Below are positions 1 through 12,282 of a DNA stretch of 64,000 nt, one piece after another (within the stretch, counting starts at the first letter, position 1; each line of letters begins with the position of its first letter). The stretch lies in contig JADFUC010001000.1 of the NCBI GenBank assembly GCA_019722365.1, positions 1,550,001 through 1,614,000 of the forward strand. The letters are read 5' to 3'. The notes under the pieces were generated by a model. The model saw only the letters and a list, made by a program, of their open reading frames with translations, had not been told where the DNA came from and ran no database searches. Source of the stretch: Lithospermum erythrorhizon. Its lineage: Eukaryota > Streptophyta > Magnoliopsida > Boraginales > Boraginaceae. The translations under genes were made by a program, and so were the position numbers.

Positions 1-501
1 CTAGATACTGGTAGTTTGATTTTTTTTTTTTTTTGATCTTGTTTGTTACATTTTGATATTACTAGTTAAGCAAACTTCCAATTGCATCAACTAAAAATAA
101 TAATTTTATAAAGAAACTTGAACTTATCCTTTGATTGAAAATCCTCGTTAATTTTTTCCAAATTGTTATTTTTTAAATTCGGTTCTTGTCATTATGCGAG
201 TAATATCTTGTGCTTCTTAGGCCAAGACTACTTATTCCAAATTGTTATTTTTTAAATTCGGTTCTTGTGAATAATATCTCGTTGTTCTTAGTCGTTCTTA
301 GGCCAAGGCTACTTAGGTGCATCCACTTGAATACTTCCAATTTCATCTGATTTAGATCATCAGATAATAACAAATTTAAAAACATTGACTGGCTTATTAT
401 CTGGATTTAAACAAGTCAAAGTTTCACATTATGTGAACAAAAAACAATTTCCTGAATTGAGGAACACAAAATTAATACTTTCACATGCTAATTTGCCCAA
501 T
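1..501. other. Intergenic flank with a short tandem duplication
   Basis: I see no gene here. A stretch of about 79 bases is present twice head to tail: it begins 'tccaaattgtt' at 157 and again at 236, and both copies end in a 'ttcttaggccaag(a/g)ctactta' block. A T-run lies at about 21-34. The region follows the stop codon of the minus-strand F-box gene, so its right part probably holds that gene's 3' untranslated region, but I could not pick a polyadenylation site with confidence. Confidence 0.6.
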
Positions 502-1698
502 TTAAATGAATTTTAAAACATCACTAACCACCAGAATGGCTATTGCATAGAGCTCTGGAACAAAGGAAAACCACCTAAAACCACAACTCCATTTATCAGG
601 CAAAGAAGGACATTTAGGTACCCAATGCCAAGTCCTCCTAGAAACCTTGAAATACAAAATCTCAGGCCAATTATAACAACACAAACAAATCAACCCTTGA
701 TGCCAAAAGCAATAAACATGTTCATAGTTATGGTAGCTCACAGACAAGAACTTTCTACACATCAATTCTGGGACAGTTTGAATCTCCATCCACCCCCCTT
801 CTTCATTCAATTCCCATAATTTCATATTTCTTGAAATACCACTTACCCCTAATCCACCAATCAAGAACAATTTCCCCTTTCCATCACTACACAACCTAGC
901 AAAAGCAAGACCATTAGGCAACCCAAATTCTGATCTTTTCCAATTTCCATTATCCAAATCAAACCCCATGATCACAAAAGGCTCAGAAGTAATAAAATAC
1001 AACAACCCATCAAAAAAGACCCCTTCTTGATTATAATTCTCACTAAAGAACAAGTTCAAACCCTCAAATTCACTCCAAGACTGGGTTTTTGAGTCAAAGA
1101 CAAGAGCTTTATTTGATGGTCCAAAACAGGACAACATAAACAGCTTGTAATAACCCTCTTTTGATGGACAAACCAAAGTCAACAACTCAAACTGAAAAGG
1201 CAGCTTAGGAAACTTCACAATTCTTGATGATCTTGTCAACAGATTACATATAACAAAAGATGAAGAATCTTGGTGGGAAAAACAAACGAGCCCATTGGAA
1301 GATGACAAAAGTTTTGTTATCGAGCCGGGTGATTCCTTAATCCCTCGGTTAAAAGTTGTATTATTAAACCGGGATCGAAATTCGCTCGGTTTGATATGAA
1401 AAGGGGAAAGAGAAAGGGTCCTCCAGTTATTAAGTAGAGTATCAAAAAGAGGGTAAACAGGGTGAAATTGGGTATGTGAAAGTAACAAAAAACACAAAGA
1501 TGAATATGAAGAGAGGTGTTTGGAAATAAAAGAAGGGGAAAAAAGAAGCGACTTAAAATGCTTACAAGTTGATTTCATTTTCAAAAAATTCTTCAATGGG
1601 AGAAATGATAAAACATGATCAAGCAAGTCTTTGGGTAGTTGAGACCAAATTTTGGGATCCATTTTTGTTGAGAATTGGATCTTGTTGTTCCTCATCAT
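502..1698 (-). CDS. F-box/kelch-type protein (SCF substrate adaptor)
   Basis: A single open exon encodes 398 aa. An F-box lies at about residues 18-58 and contains IWSQLPKDLLDHVLSFLPLK followed by STCKHFKSLLFSPSF. The rest has aromatic and glycine-rich repeats such as FLIGGLGVSGISRNMKLWEL and a conserved C-terminal CGFRWFSFVPELYA, which fits a kelch-like or F-box-associated beta-propeller. The closest family I recognise is the Arabidopsis At5g43190-like F-box/kelch group. By family, such proteins bind SKP1 through the F-box and present substrates to an SCF ubiquitin ligase; the substrate is unknown. Homologues usually begin at 'MDP', so the true start may be the internal ATG at 1660-1662 (residue 13) rather than 1698. 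The last residues, after ELYA, look like an unconserved tail. There are no introns and no sign of decay. Confidence 0.9.
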   Translation of the reverse strand: MMRNNKIQFSTKMDPKIWSQLPKDLLDHVLSFLPLKNFLKMKSTCKHFKSLLFSPSFISKHLSSYSSLCFLLLSHTQFHPVYPLFDTLLNNWRTLSLSPFHIKPSEFRSRFNNTTFNRGIKESPGSITKLLSSSNGLVCFSHQDSSSFVICNLLTRSSRIVKFPKLPFQFELLTLVCPSKEGYYKLFMLSCFGPSNKALVFDSKTQSWSEFEGLNLFFSENYNQEGVFFDGLLYFITSEPFVIMGFDLDNGNWKRSEFGLPNGLAFARLCSDGKGKLFLIGGLGVSGISRNMKLWELNEEGGWMEIQTVPELMCRKFLSVSYHNYEHVYCFWHQGLICLCCYNWPEILYFKVSRRTWHWVPKCPSLPDKWSCGFRWFSFVPELYAIAILVVSDVLKFI

Positions 1699-3427
1699 TC
1701 TTCTTTGATTATGAATTCAATCTGGGATCTCACATTCAGTATTAAATAGAGTAGCTACTTTTATAATATAAATTCTTGATAATGATATTTCATTTTTTTT
1801 ATTGTCGTCACTTCTATTACTAAAAAAATTATCTTTCTTATTTTTTCGCTATCGAATTTAATAATTATCACGTTAATTCTCAAATATTTTGAAAATATAA
1901 AAAATATTGAAAATGTTATTTTTAATATATTTTTCATTAAATAGCATCGAACGTGGACAAAAATATACATGCTCAAATTTCAAAAAATCAATAATTAAAA
2001 TTCATAACTAAATTATATTATAATTAAATTATGGTTTATTAATTAGTGGCGTGGAGTGATAAAAATAATAGCGAAAGTTACGTATTCACAAGTTTTTGCT
2101 CATTAATGACAAAATACAAATGATATCATTTTATGATATATTTTTTTCTTTTGATACATTTCAGGTAATACGTACAATTTCCTAAAAAAGTAAATCATTA
2201 ATGTCAATTATATAAGCTTATTTTTAACTTTTAGGTAATCTGTACCAATTTGTTCAACAAATTTTGGTACACATTCTAATTAAATGCATAGAATAATTTT
2301 GATACACTTTTTTTTTTAATTTTTTCAATTGTACCATCTTAGAATGATATATTTTAATAACATGTATCATTTTTATATTAAAATTAGATACATATAAAAA
2401 TTAATGAACATTAATAAACCGTATCATTAATGATTCTCAAAATAATAGACATTAAATCAAGAATTTAACTAGATATTGTACAAATTCTGCCATGATTCAT
2501 GTGGGAATAAACTAATTGTTTCTCGAGTCAAAACCCCTAATGCACGTTAGGCACGCAGAGAGGAACTGGACCCAATATATGATAAAAATAGGCTTAATTT
2601 CTTTCTGTCTCGAACTTTTTCAACTATTCGGGCTTTACCCTCTAAATTCAGAGTCGTGCTGTGTTGCTTACTACTGCAATAAGTTACATTATCCCCTGAA
2701 TTAATAACTTCGGTCAAATTATCTCCTAGACGATACTATAATAAAAGTCAGATTCTCAACTAATCGTAATCGGGTCATATTATCCCCTTCCCCAATAATA
2801 ATTTAAGGAAGTGGCAAATACGCATATTGTAATACATATTAAGTTTTGGGGTCAATTTAAATAACAAACAATTAATTGAGTAAATCAAAAAAATAAAATG
2901 ACCTCCCTACCTACCCCTAAACTTTCTAAGCGACAATTCACTCAAGTTTACCCCCATCATGGTAATTAATTCAATAAACTCTATAATCTACAATTTTGTA
3001 CGTTTTTGTTATAGGTTTGGCTATATTTCGGTGGTTGTGTTTAAAGTAGAAGTCTTAGTGCTTAATTTGATAAACTCTATAAGCTACAATATTGAAGGTC
3101 TTTAGTCTTGAAATCAGGTATTTGGTGCTTAATTTGATGTTTTTCAAGAAAAAGGGTGTTTTCTTTCGGACTTGAACCAAGGTTTTGACTAAGTTTATTG
3201 ATTTTTGGCCGGAAAACGCCTCGAGTAGCACGACAAGACAGAAATGCCGCTAGACCCGGCGTTGACTGCCTGAGGTCGCTGCTTGACCCGGGCGCTGACT
3301 ATTGAAAGGAGGCATATCCTTAGATGCCAACGGAATATGCTTAGATGCAAATGAAATATGCTTTTTAATTACTATTTTTTTAAATGATCCACATATATTT
3401 ACATTTATTAATAGTTTACCCCAAAAA

Positions 3428-3431
<4 letters not shown>

Positions 3432-3518
<87 letters not shown>
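3432..3518. repeat. (TA)n microsatellite, about 87 bp
   Basis: This is an uninterrupted run of alternating T and A, roughly 43 dinucleotides long. Long pure TA runs are unstable in length and can extrude cruciforms. It creates spurious Ile-Tyr repeat frames on both strands, which are not genes. It sits just left of a 74-bp minisatellite. Confidence 0.97.
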
Positions 3519-3522
<4 letters not shown>

Positions 3523-3540
3523 ACACTATTTGTCCTGAAA

Positions 3541-3765
3541 CAGACATTCGCAAGTGGGCAATATCACCAATCAGTAGTTTCCAGTGACAACCCGACCTAT
3601 TTGCCCTTCGAAAGCCAGACTGCGTAAGAATATCACCAATCATAGTTAGCCTTGCAGTGACAACCCCGACCTATTTGTCCTTCTCGAAGTGTATTCACGC
3701 AATATCACCAATTGCGAAGCCTGTGACAACCTCGACTGACAGAAGCCTGGGCGACAACCGAATCT
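3541..3765. repeat. Imperfect minisatellite, about 74-bp unit, three copies
   Basis: The start of each unit can be placed at 3549, 3623 and 3698. Each carries 'aatatcaccaat', then 'cagtgacaacc', then 'cgacctatttg' and a 'ccttc-gaa' box; the third copy is shortened after 'tgtgacaacctcgact'. The GC content is higher than that of the surroundings. I do not recognise the parent element. The unit may be part of a larger dispersed repeat that starts near 3190. Confidence 0.75.
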
Positions 3766-4994
3766 GGCTGACAAAATTCGTAGACAAGAAGAAATTAAGT
3801 CAATAAAAATATAACTCAATTTGACTACTCAATAGGAAGTGTGATGAAATATTAAATTAAACATCTTTATCTCATATTAGAGATGTATTAAGAGTTTTAG
3901 CAGTCCATCTCCCAAAACTAACCATACATTATCACAATATTTTCTTGTTTTTGGTATTTCGTATTAATATGTAAATCAGGGGGACACATAGATTTCTTCT
4001 CTCCTTGTTTCACTACTATGGTAGGAATCTCAGTATCATTGATTCATTGGATACTTGATATTGACACTTTCGACAAGCAATGTAATATAAATGCTTATGT
4101 GCAACTGTTGATACATAATTTAATCATGACTGACAAATTATATAACAAAAAAATATGGGACAATGTTGATGTTGGCAATAGAAAATGGTGAAATGGATGC
4201 ATTTCACTGAAAGGTTCAACAAATCTGACGACGTGTAGATAGAGACGAAGATTAGTAAAGACGTAAATATTATGACAGTGAAATTGTCAAAACATGGTTG
4301 TTGTTGTTTGACAGAGTAGTGATGAGAAGACCAACCAAATAACAAAACTGGAAATCTTTAGTAAAACCTCAAAGTTTGTACTAGTTCCTACCTGACGGCT
4401 ACCAACTGTCCTTCATGGCTACATAAGCTTATCTAGAAGGGACCATCTCAAACATGGTCTTCAACAAAAAAAGGTAAAACTTCAATCACAATAACCAAAA
4501 TTAAGAAGATAAAGGCCTGGGGGGAGGGGGTGAACAAGAACCAATATTCCAACTGAGAAGTTGGAAATCTATTAACTAAGACCATTTTTGCGGAGGTGGG
4601 CGAGAGTGGAGGTGGGGTTTGGGGTTGAGGGAAAGGGAGAAATCAGGACTCAGGAGAGGTATAACCATATGAGAATTCAAAATGTGCACCTCACATTCCA
4701 CTGTACTTGATTAGAGAACAATAGTTACCTATTCTAGAAAACATACAAACGGTGTGATAACAGTCGATGTTAGAGAAAATGAACGGTGACTCAGTCAAAA
4801 ACTCAAAATATTTACTATGCAGAGTAAATGGCAGATACAACAACTGACATGGTACAAGTTATGATAAGCTATTTTCCATTCAAAGGGAAAGAAATAGAAG
4901 GGACACAATTTCTCAAGTCAGAAACAAACATAGTATACAAGGTAGAAAAAGAGATTGACTCTGATGCTAAAACCTCAGGGTTGGTGGGAGCTTC

Positions 4995-7900
4995 TCAGTC
5001 ACTCCAGTTGTCCTGATCACATCCTGAAGCCTGTTCTTTCCGCATTTCATCCTGCAAGCCAATCGAATATTTAAACTATCCTTCCCACAGTGAATAATTT
5101 GCAACGATAACTCAGTTTGAAGGAGCAGAGGACATACCACTTCATTGGATGTGTATTTGGGTGGAGACCAAACAAGAATTTGCCTATCGTTTGCACCAGT
5201 ATAAAGTTCCTGCATGACGCAAAGTACAATAGGTTATTATTTCTGGTCATATACGAAAAATGGCGCTTGTCTTGCAAAGAAAAAAATGCCAACACTAAAC
5301 ACTGTATACAATGAGTCGATCATCTATACATGCAGCAATTCACAATCAAAGAGACTCTCACACTAATTGTATACTCCAGGGAAATGAATACTTGGCTAAA
5401 ATCATCAAAACATGGAAATAAAAAATGGAGTTCCACAGAGGAAATTGATAAAATTAAACATCCAAACATATCTATTGAATGAGTTGTACCTGGTCCTGTG
5501 CGTTATACCAACAACAGTTTACATTCTCGTAATGGGCACGGAAATCGAACAGTGACTTGCCAGACCATAAATCAAATGCCTACAAAAACATCATATAAAG
5601 TCGGTAAAAAATTTATGTCATTCGGGAGGACAACTTAGCATAATCAGAAACATCAATAAATTTTACTTTCAAACTTGACATGCAGGGAACGAAGACAAGA
5701 TCTGAATCTTGACTGACGGCTAATTGAAGAGGTTTGGTAGTTTGCAGGCGAGTAGCTTCAAAATTAACAAGGGTGTTGCATCCAGATTCCACATCCCATA
5801 ACCTTAACCTTGAATCAGACCCTGAAATCAAGTTGTAATAACTAAAAAAGATCAGTTATATATTGGGATTCTAATTTGATGATTGCTTAATTGAAGACAC
5901 AACGAGCTATCCTCCACCTGTTCTGTACGTGCACAGTGAAAATAACAGTTGAAGTTGCAACATAAGACATGGCTCGTATTAGATATACTACAACTTAACA
6001 TCAAATATGAACTACCTATGTAAACAACTTAACGTAGGATGGACATAGAATAATGATTAAGTCGGAAAGAAAATATTATAAATGTAACCTCTCTTACACG
6101 GTTGCTAGTTTATATACAGAATTACAGAAACAGGTTAACTTTAGGCAGGGGAAAAACTTTTCACGACTGGAAAAAGATCAGGTGATGGTATCAAGGGCTG
6201 GTTATATGATGTGAGAGGTCAAAAACCAATTTCAGCAATGACAATAGGATTGATACAATTAGAAAAAATTTACACCGTAAGATAAAGCAAAATAAATATA
6301 GGTATAACCATATAAAGAACTGGGAATAGGAATAATATGTGAATTACTGTAGGAGACCAAGGGCTTTAATAACTACTCCGTAGTATCCAAGAAGAAGTGA
6401 GTTGGATATCCATTGTTAACATCAATAACGAAAAGAAAAGGGTTGAAGACAAGTCAAAGAAGTTCAACTTAAACAAATAAACATACTGAAACACTATACT
6501 CTATGTATCTACATATTTAAATGCTTACTTCTATAAGTTAATAATTATAACCTGCACTCAGAAGATACATGCCATCTTCAGTAGCTTTTAATCCAGTGAC
6601 AATACCATAATGAGCAGTGGCGCGATCTTGAACAGACAACATTCCTGGATGGAGTCTCTGCTTGGATCCCTTAGTTTGACTGGAAGTTTTACCAGTTGTA
6701 GATGGCTTTATGCTGTTGCCATTCACATTTTTCCTTTGTGCTATCCGCCCTTTTCCAGATGAACTTTGCCCTGCTGTAGAAGATTTTGACGTTGATGCCT
6801 GCAGAAGATTATCAAAGTTCTATCTGACATGAGAATCGTTAAAGTAAATCTTCTGACTAGGATAATAGTAAAACTAAAAGGATCTCGTTCTAAATACTAG
6901 CAAGAAGAAGTAGTTTAACAGCTCTCTCTCTGCAAATTAGCTGAAAATCCCTTCCCCTACCATATCTCTCAAGGTGGAAAAAGAAAAAGCTCGTATACAT
7001 TCTAATTAATAGCTGCATACCAATGAAGCCTCTAATAACTTTAATGGTGTATGACAAAATCCATAAAAAGAATTGTTTTCACAAATTACACTCAGTGAAG
7101 CATGAAAGGCTTTGAGCTCATAAGATATAAACTCTATGCTCAAATCTGTGGTTGTGAGTCTATCATAAAACTGTAAATTGATTACCTAGATCCTCAAACC
7201 AAAATGACAAGAGGAACCCAGGTAGAGGCATGTGAGGGAAACGGAAACTAGTACATTGAGATACGACCCGACTTCAACATTGAGCTATTTTATCAATAAT
7301 CCTATTAGAGTTCCATTAAAAGAAGACAGACAGTTAAGTAACACCTTCTCTGTATTTGAATGTACTAGCTGTGGACGCCTTCCAAATTGAGTGTGAGACT
7401 GGTTCAACACTTTGAAGCATCCAGCTCTCCTGATATCCCAAAAGCGAATTGCACCATCACACCCTCCGGTAAACAAAACCCACTCGTTAGAACTGGACCA
7501 CTCCAGGGACATCACACCATCTGGAATGAAAAAATAGTATATTCATGATTTTTTTCAATTAAGCAAACATTTCTATCAGTGACACGAAAGTGAAAGTAAA
7601 ATTTAAGGAGCTACAATTATGTCCATGAAAGGTCAAAACTTTCAGTGCAAAGATTATTGGTGTGCTAGACAGACAAAGTACTAAAGAAGTCTCCATATGC
7701 AGAACAGCATGTGCATATCAATGTGTCAAAATAAGTATATATGTGATCAAGGTAGCAGAATATTGGAGCATACCACGATGACCGGACAGAGTATGAGCAA
7801 ACGCTCCTGAAGAAATATCACAGAGACGAACTTGAACATCTTCAGTTCCTGCAGCAATTAGCATATGGGATGTCGCCAAGGAAGACATGGCAGTCCTATA

Positions 7901-9843
7901 GACCTTTCCAGGCATTTTAAAGTTCACCACCACCTACCACAAAAGATATAAAGGTACATTATGATTTACCATGATTTACCACAAATGAGGAAACCACAAT
8001 ATTATGATACCTGGGAGGTGTTTGCATCCCAAACATTGATGTAATGATCATATGACCCAGTAATGAAAAGCCCAGTGTCAACTGGATACCAGATGGCTGA
8101 TGATATGGCATACTTATGGCCATGCTCATGCTGCTTGTCAATAACTAAAATGGACTGATGCTTCTCAATAACACCACCTCCTTCATGATCTGTTGCACGT
8201 TGAACATCATAGACAGCAACTGATGCATCCGATGCACCAGACAACAAGTATCGCCCTTCTGTCAAATCAACCTGTTTTTTGTGATCATGAATCGAGGCAA
8301 CAAACCTTTGACAGAATATGATCTTCTTTCTCATACTTAAAAAACAAAGATATGGGAGTAGGCATATATACTATGTTGTGTAAGATAGTCACAGTGTACA
8401 ATAAAGATTCTGAAGCCACTTTGTTAAACTAACGGAAGATCTGAATTTTTTATTTTATTTATTCTGATTGAGGGAGTATATATAATCAAGCAACCTACTA
8501 TTAAAGAAACCAATGAGACTGTGTTACCAGTTGCACTTATGAATCAAAGTGTGATGCTAATCATAGCTTCACCTATATATTGTAAGCTACCTTCATGATC
8601 ATATACAAAGCTTCGATACAGTTAACAAAATTTGATAATTACATATACAGATTCAAAGAATTGCACAAATGGTCCTTTCAATTGTAGTAGAGGTAATAAG
8701 CAATGCTATAGGTAAGCTTTAGTCTAAAAAAATTCACTCTTTCAAAGGCAAGCTACCTGTTAATTTGGAGATCAATAGCACAACTTATGTGAACCTTAAG
8801 CTCCGGTTTGAAGAGGTAGGGTCGTAGGGAATTAGGAGAGATGGGGACCAAAACCTATACCGAGCATTATGAGGAACTATATCTTACCTAGGACACAGAT
8901 ACGAGACTATTTACACAATTAACGTTCGACAACTTCTTCTGTTCTAATATCTCATCTCACCTAACCTAGCTAACATTGTATTCAGTTAATAAACTGACTC
9001 ACCATACATTCAACTTCTTTTACTAAAAAATCTTCATCAAATTAAAGAAATTGGTTCTATTCAGGAACCAAATCAATCCACTATACCAAAACAAATTCAA
9101 AGCTTTCTTTTTTATGTAAAGGACTACTACATAAAGAGACAATAGATAATGCCAAGAACATAAGCATATTCAAATCACATCAAAATCCAAGTTTTACAAC
9201 CTTTCTGGTATGGCATAACCAACTGGTATGCAAAACAAATCTCATAATCTTAAAAGACTTCATTTTTTACAACTTGAACATTCAGAAACTACTCAACTAC
9301 AGCTTGAGGAAAACAAAATTGATATATTTTCCACCAAATATTTTAATCTTTGAGCTCAAGTCTTATACCACTAAGTAGCCTAAGCTATATAAATACGACG
9401 TTTCCAATTTCCGTATGTTGGTCATCGCTTCCGTTAAACTCATAAACTTATATAACAAGAAAAACATAACAACAAATCAAAAAACCATATAAACCAAACC
9501 AAACCAAACAAGTCTTATACCACTAAGCAGGTAACCTATATAAATACGACGTGTACAATTAGCCTATGTTGGTCATCGCTTCCGTTAAACTCATAAACTA
9601 ATATACCAACAAAAACATAACAACCCATCAAAAATAAATGCAAAAACACAACAACCCATCAAAAAAAATCAAGAATTTGGGTTTTTTTTGTACCTGAAGA
9701 GAATTAATAGAACCACGATGAGGGGAAATTATATCTTTGTGATTGGAGATATTAAGCGATGAAATACGAGTGGTTTTGATACGATGAGTAAACAAACTAT
9801 TTCGAATTTTTCCACATTCTCTTTCTGAAATCTCCTTCCACAT
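4995..9843 (-). CDS. CSA: CSA/ERCC8 WD40 protein, transcription-coupled repair
   Basis: Nine exons joined on the minus strand: 9843-9694, 8271-8011, 7933-7774, 7520-7345, 6798-6552, 5821-5667, 5579-5490, 5209-5138 and 5051-4995. All introns are GT-AG, phases agree, and the total is 1368 nt (455 aa plus stop). The N-terminus MWKEISERECGKIRNS and the block ISSAIWYPVDTGLFITGSYD are typical of plant CSA (Cockayne syndrome A, ERCC8). WD repeats are visible near residues 57-80, 100-132, 145-182, 192-222, 312-345 and 400-430. A Ser/Thr/Lys-rich linker at about 245-300 separates the propeller halves. By family, CSA is the substrate receptor of a CUL4-DDB1 ubiquitin ligase that acts in the nucleus on RNA polymerase II stalled at DNA damage; in plants it supports UV tolerance. 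Intron 1 is about 1.4 kb and carries a 152-bp duplication. The gene looks complete and functional. Confidence 0.96.
9358..9625. repeat. Tandem duplication inside CSA intron 1
   Basis: A block of about 115 bp beginning 'aagtcttataccactaag' occurs at 9358 and again at 9510, a period of 152 bp. Both copies contain 'tggtcatcgcttccgttaaa' and end in 'aaaacataacaac'. The copies differ by a few substitutions and small indels. The repeat lies in the first intron, about 70 bp from the end of exon 1, and does not touch the splice sites. Confidence 0.85.
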
Positions 9844-12282
9844 TCTCCAAGCATCTTTGTACCAAAGTCAACTCAATCAAATATGTTAGTCAACTCAAAT
9901 TTGATAGTCAAATTAGTTGAATCTCATGTATTTATTTATTACAGCTGAAGATGTTTGTGTAAGGATGATATTGGGGTACTACGTGGTGATGACTCGACTA
10001 TTGCTTGTGTTTGTTTATCTGTTCGGTCGATTGTTCTTACATCATCACACTTTCAGGGGTTTCTTCTTCGCCATTGAGGGGTTGATGCGAGTTTGTGGAT
10101 TAGGTGAGTCATGAGTCGGGATGTTATCATTTCGGTTCAAACCGAAAATATCGACCGAACTGAATTGATTTTTTATTGATTTGGTTGGAAAAAAATGAGA
10201 CTGAACCGAAATGGTAAGAAAAAAGAAAATCAAACCGACAAAAATTAATCGGTTTCGGTTTTAGTATAAACCGAACCAAAACCGACCGAACCGAACCGAG
10301 AATATATATTTTGTTTAAAATATTTATATTGTGATAATTTTAGTTTATATTGTGATAATTTTTAGTTTACTCTTATTTTAGTTTGAAATCATGATTCTGA
10401 TAATTTGAAATGCGTGTGTTTGGTGAATATTTGAAAGTATTTGTTAGTGATCGATGTTATTATGCATGTGTTAATGTATGTTTGGGGTATATCTGATATT
10501 TTCTTTTTCTTTTTGGTGGTATATCTATTATTGTTCACGTGTTTGAAATGATCAGTTAGTAATCGGTAATAGCGATATAACAGACGATTGTCTGAGATTA
10601 TATCATGCATTAAGTGTATGTGGTTGAAATTTATGTGTATTTTATTTTAATTTAAAACAATGAACTTTTTATAATATGTTATTGTTATAAAACCGAAAAA
10701 CCGACCTAACCGAACCGACTAAGCATGAAAATCGACATCAAACAAACCGATTCAAACAAAAATGGTTTGTATATTTAAAAAACCGATAGTATCGGTTCCA
10801 CACAAAAAAAAATTGAGCTTATTATTAATGTTTTCTTATTATTAATGTTTTTTCAGTTGAGCTTGTGAAGTGTGGTTTAATTGGTTGGACGTGGTTTGCG
10901 GTTCCTGGCCTTTCGGCTTAGGAGTGCCAGGTCACACTCAGTGAGTTGCGGCTGCGGATTCCCCGTTATCAAAGAATTTCAGGTTTTAGAACAAATTTAT
11001 GAGTTCGGATTTGTGTTACCCTTTTTCTTATTTTCTAGCTTCCAGCACCCTCGATAACCAAAAATGGGCGTTATAGTTTTATGATATAAACAGTGGTAAG
11101 AGTTAACAGTGGATGTGGCATCTCGACAACACACATGCGGTGTGGGTTCCATCTCAGGACCATTTATGGGGACGTTCGAAGATCAACCTTGTATGAGTTT
11201 GAGTAAATGGGAATCGTCAGTAAATTGATTTATTGAGAGCACATCCGACAATTAAATTATTATGTGTAGCTCAGGGATATTAGGTGGTATAGGGACCCTT
11301 AGGTTAATGGCTACTACAACCTTTTAAAAATGGAGGGTTATGCATTAAATAAAAAAATTACAAGTTATTAACGAGGCATACCCATGTTATTACAAAATAA
11401 CAAATTTAACAAACTTAATCATTCATCTACGAATGTAGGAAGTTGATTTATACTTTCTACGATACTCTATATTATATTCCGTAAAAAGAACTTATTTTTA
11501 TTTTTTATTTTTAAATTAATTTACAAAAAACAAACAATACTTTTGTCAGATCAACAAAATATAACAAAAATTATCATATAAATTATAATATTGGATACAT
11601 TGCCCATTTGTATAAGGGGCTTTCAGGCTTGGATCGAATCGATTGGTTATGAATTATGATAGGGATGAAAATTATCCATCACAACTCACAAATCTTAACT
11701 TTTGTCTTTATTCCTAAGAATAATATATGTAGAGTTTTATAAAAAAAAATTAAAACAATGATGCCTAACATTTTTTTAACATTACATACACTTGTCATAT
11801 TATCTGTGTTAGTTATTAACTCATCAAATAGGACAAAAGATATAATATACTTGTATGATAAGTTAATTTGAAAAAACAAATAATGTTTTCATAATTCGAC
11901 TCCAATTACATGCAATTCTAATTAAAGATCAACTTAGGGGAACTGCACAGCTATATTAGGATATATTGTTATGTGTCGTGGATCTTGTACCTTGTAAAAA
12001 TTTAACTCGAATGAAAGCAAGAAAACAAGTATACAGGAACAAAATCTAATGGGTCTTCAAACTTGCTTTAACCCAAAATATTCAGGAGTAATAATTTACA
12101 TGACAAACCAAGAAATATTTAAATTATTTACAACCTAAACTTCAAATGTTTCAAGAAACAATAGACGAAACCGAAGAAAAATAATCATCTGATGATGATG
12201 AGGCATCATCAATAACTACACAAATATATAAATGGAAAAACAAGCAATCAAGAAAATAATGATCATCAAATCATTGTTCTCT
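9844..12282. other. Intergenic stretch with decayed repeats
   Basis: No gene is supported between the CSA start and the ZCF37-like gene. Two clusters of 'aaccgaacc/cggttcggtt' motifs at 10132-10310 and 10690-10800 flank an AT-rich middle, and look like the ends of one decayed transposon. At 11091-11215 there is a tRNA-like A-box/B-box arrangement that could be a SINE relic. The remainder is AT-rich, with no open frame that resembles a protein. Confidence 0.5.
10132..10800. repeat. Probable decayed transposon with 'ccgaacc'-rich ends
   Basis: Both ends are crowded with short AACCGAACC/CGGTTCGGTTT motifs in both orientations (for example 10132-10165, 10246-10305, 10690-10720 and 10784-10800). 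The middle is AT-rich with no coding content. This architecture matches many plant non-autonomous DNA elements whose subterminal regions repeat the transposase-binding motif. I could not define exact ends or a target duplication. A similar motif cluster occurs at about 20040-20190. Confidence 0.4.

Larger units (their letters stand above)
1763..4994. other. Intergenic stretch with satellites, no gene
   Basis: This AT-rich stretch separates the F-box gene from the 3' end of the CSA gene. It contains a TA dinucleotide array and a 74-bp minisatellite (listed separately), plus a 21-bp near-duplicate at about 3311-3361 ('atatgcttagatgcaaatga'-like). Between 3190 and 3310 there is an isolated GC-rich patch. 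The short open frames at 3302-3643 are created by the TA array and by the minisatellite. I see no coding homology. Confidence 0.6.

Noticed and set aside
3302..3643. Overlapping open frames with long Ile-Tyr repeats on both strands
   Set aside because: They are produced by the pure TA array; the same DNA is open in several frames, and there is no conserved protein on either side.
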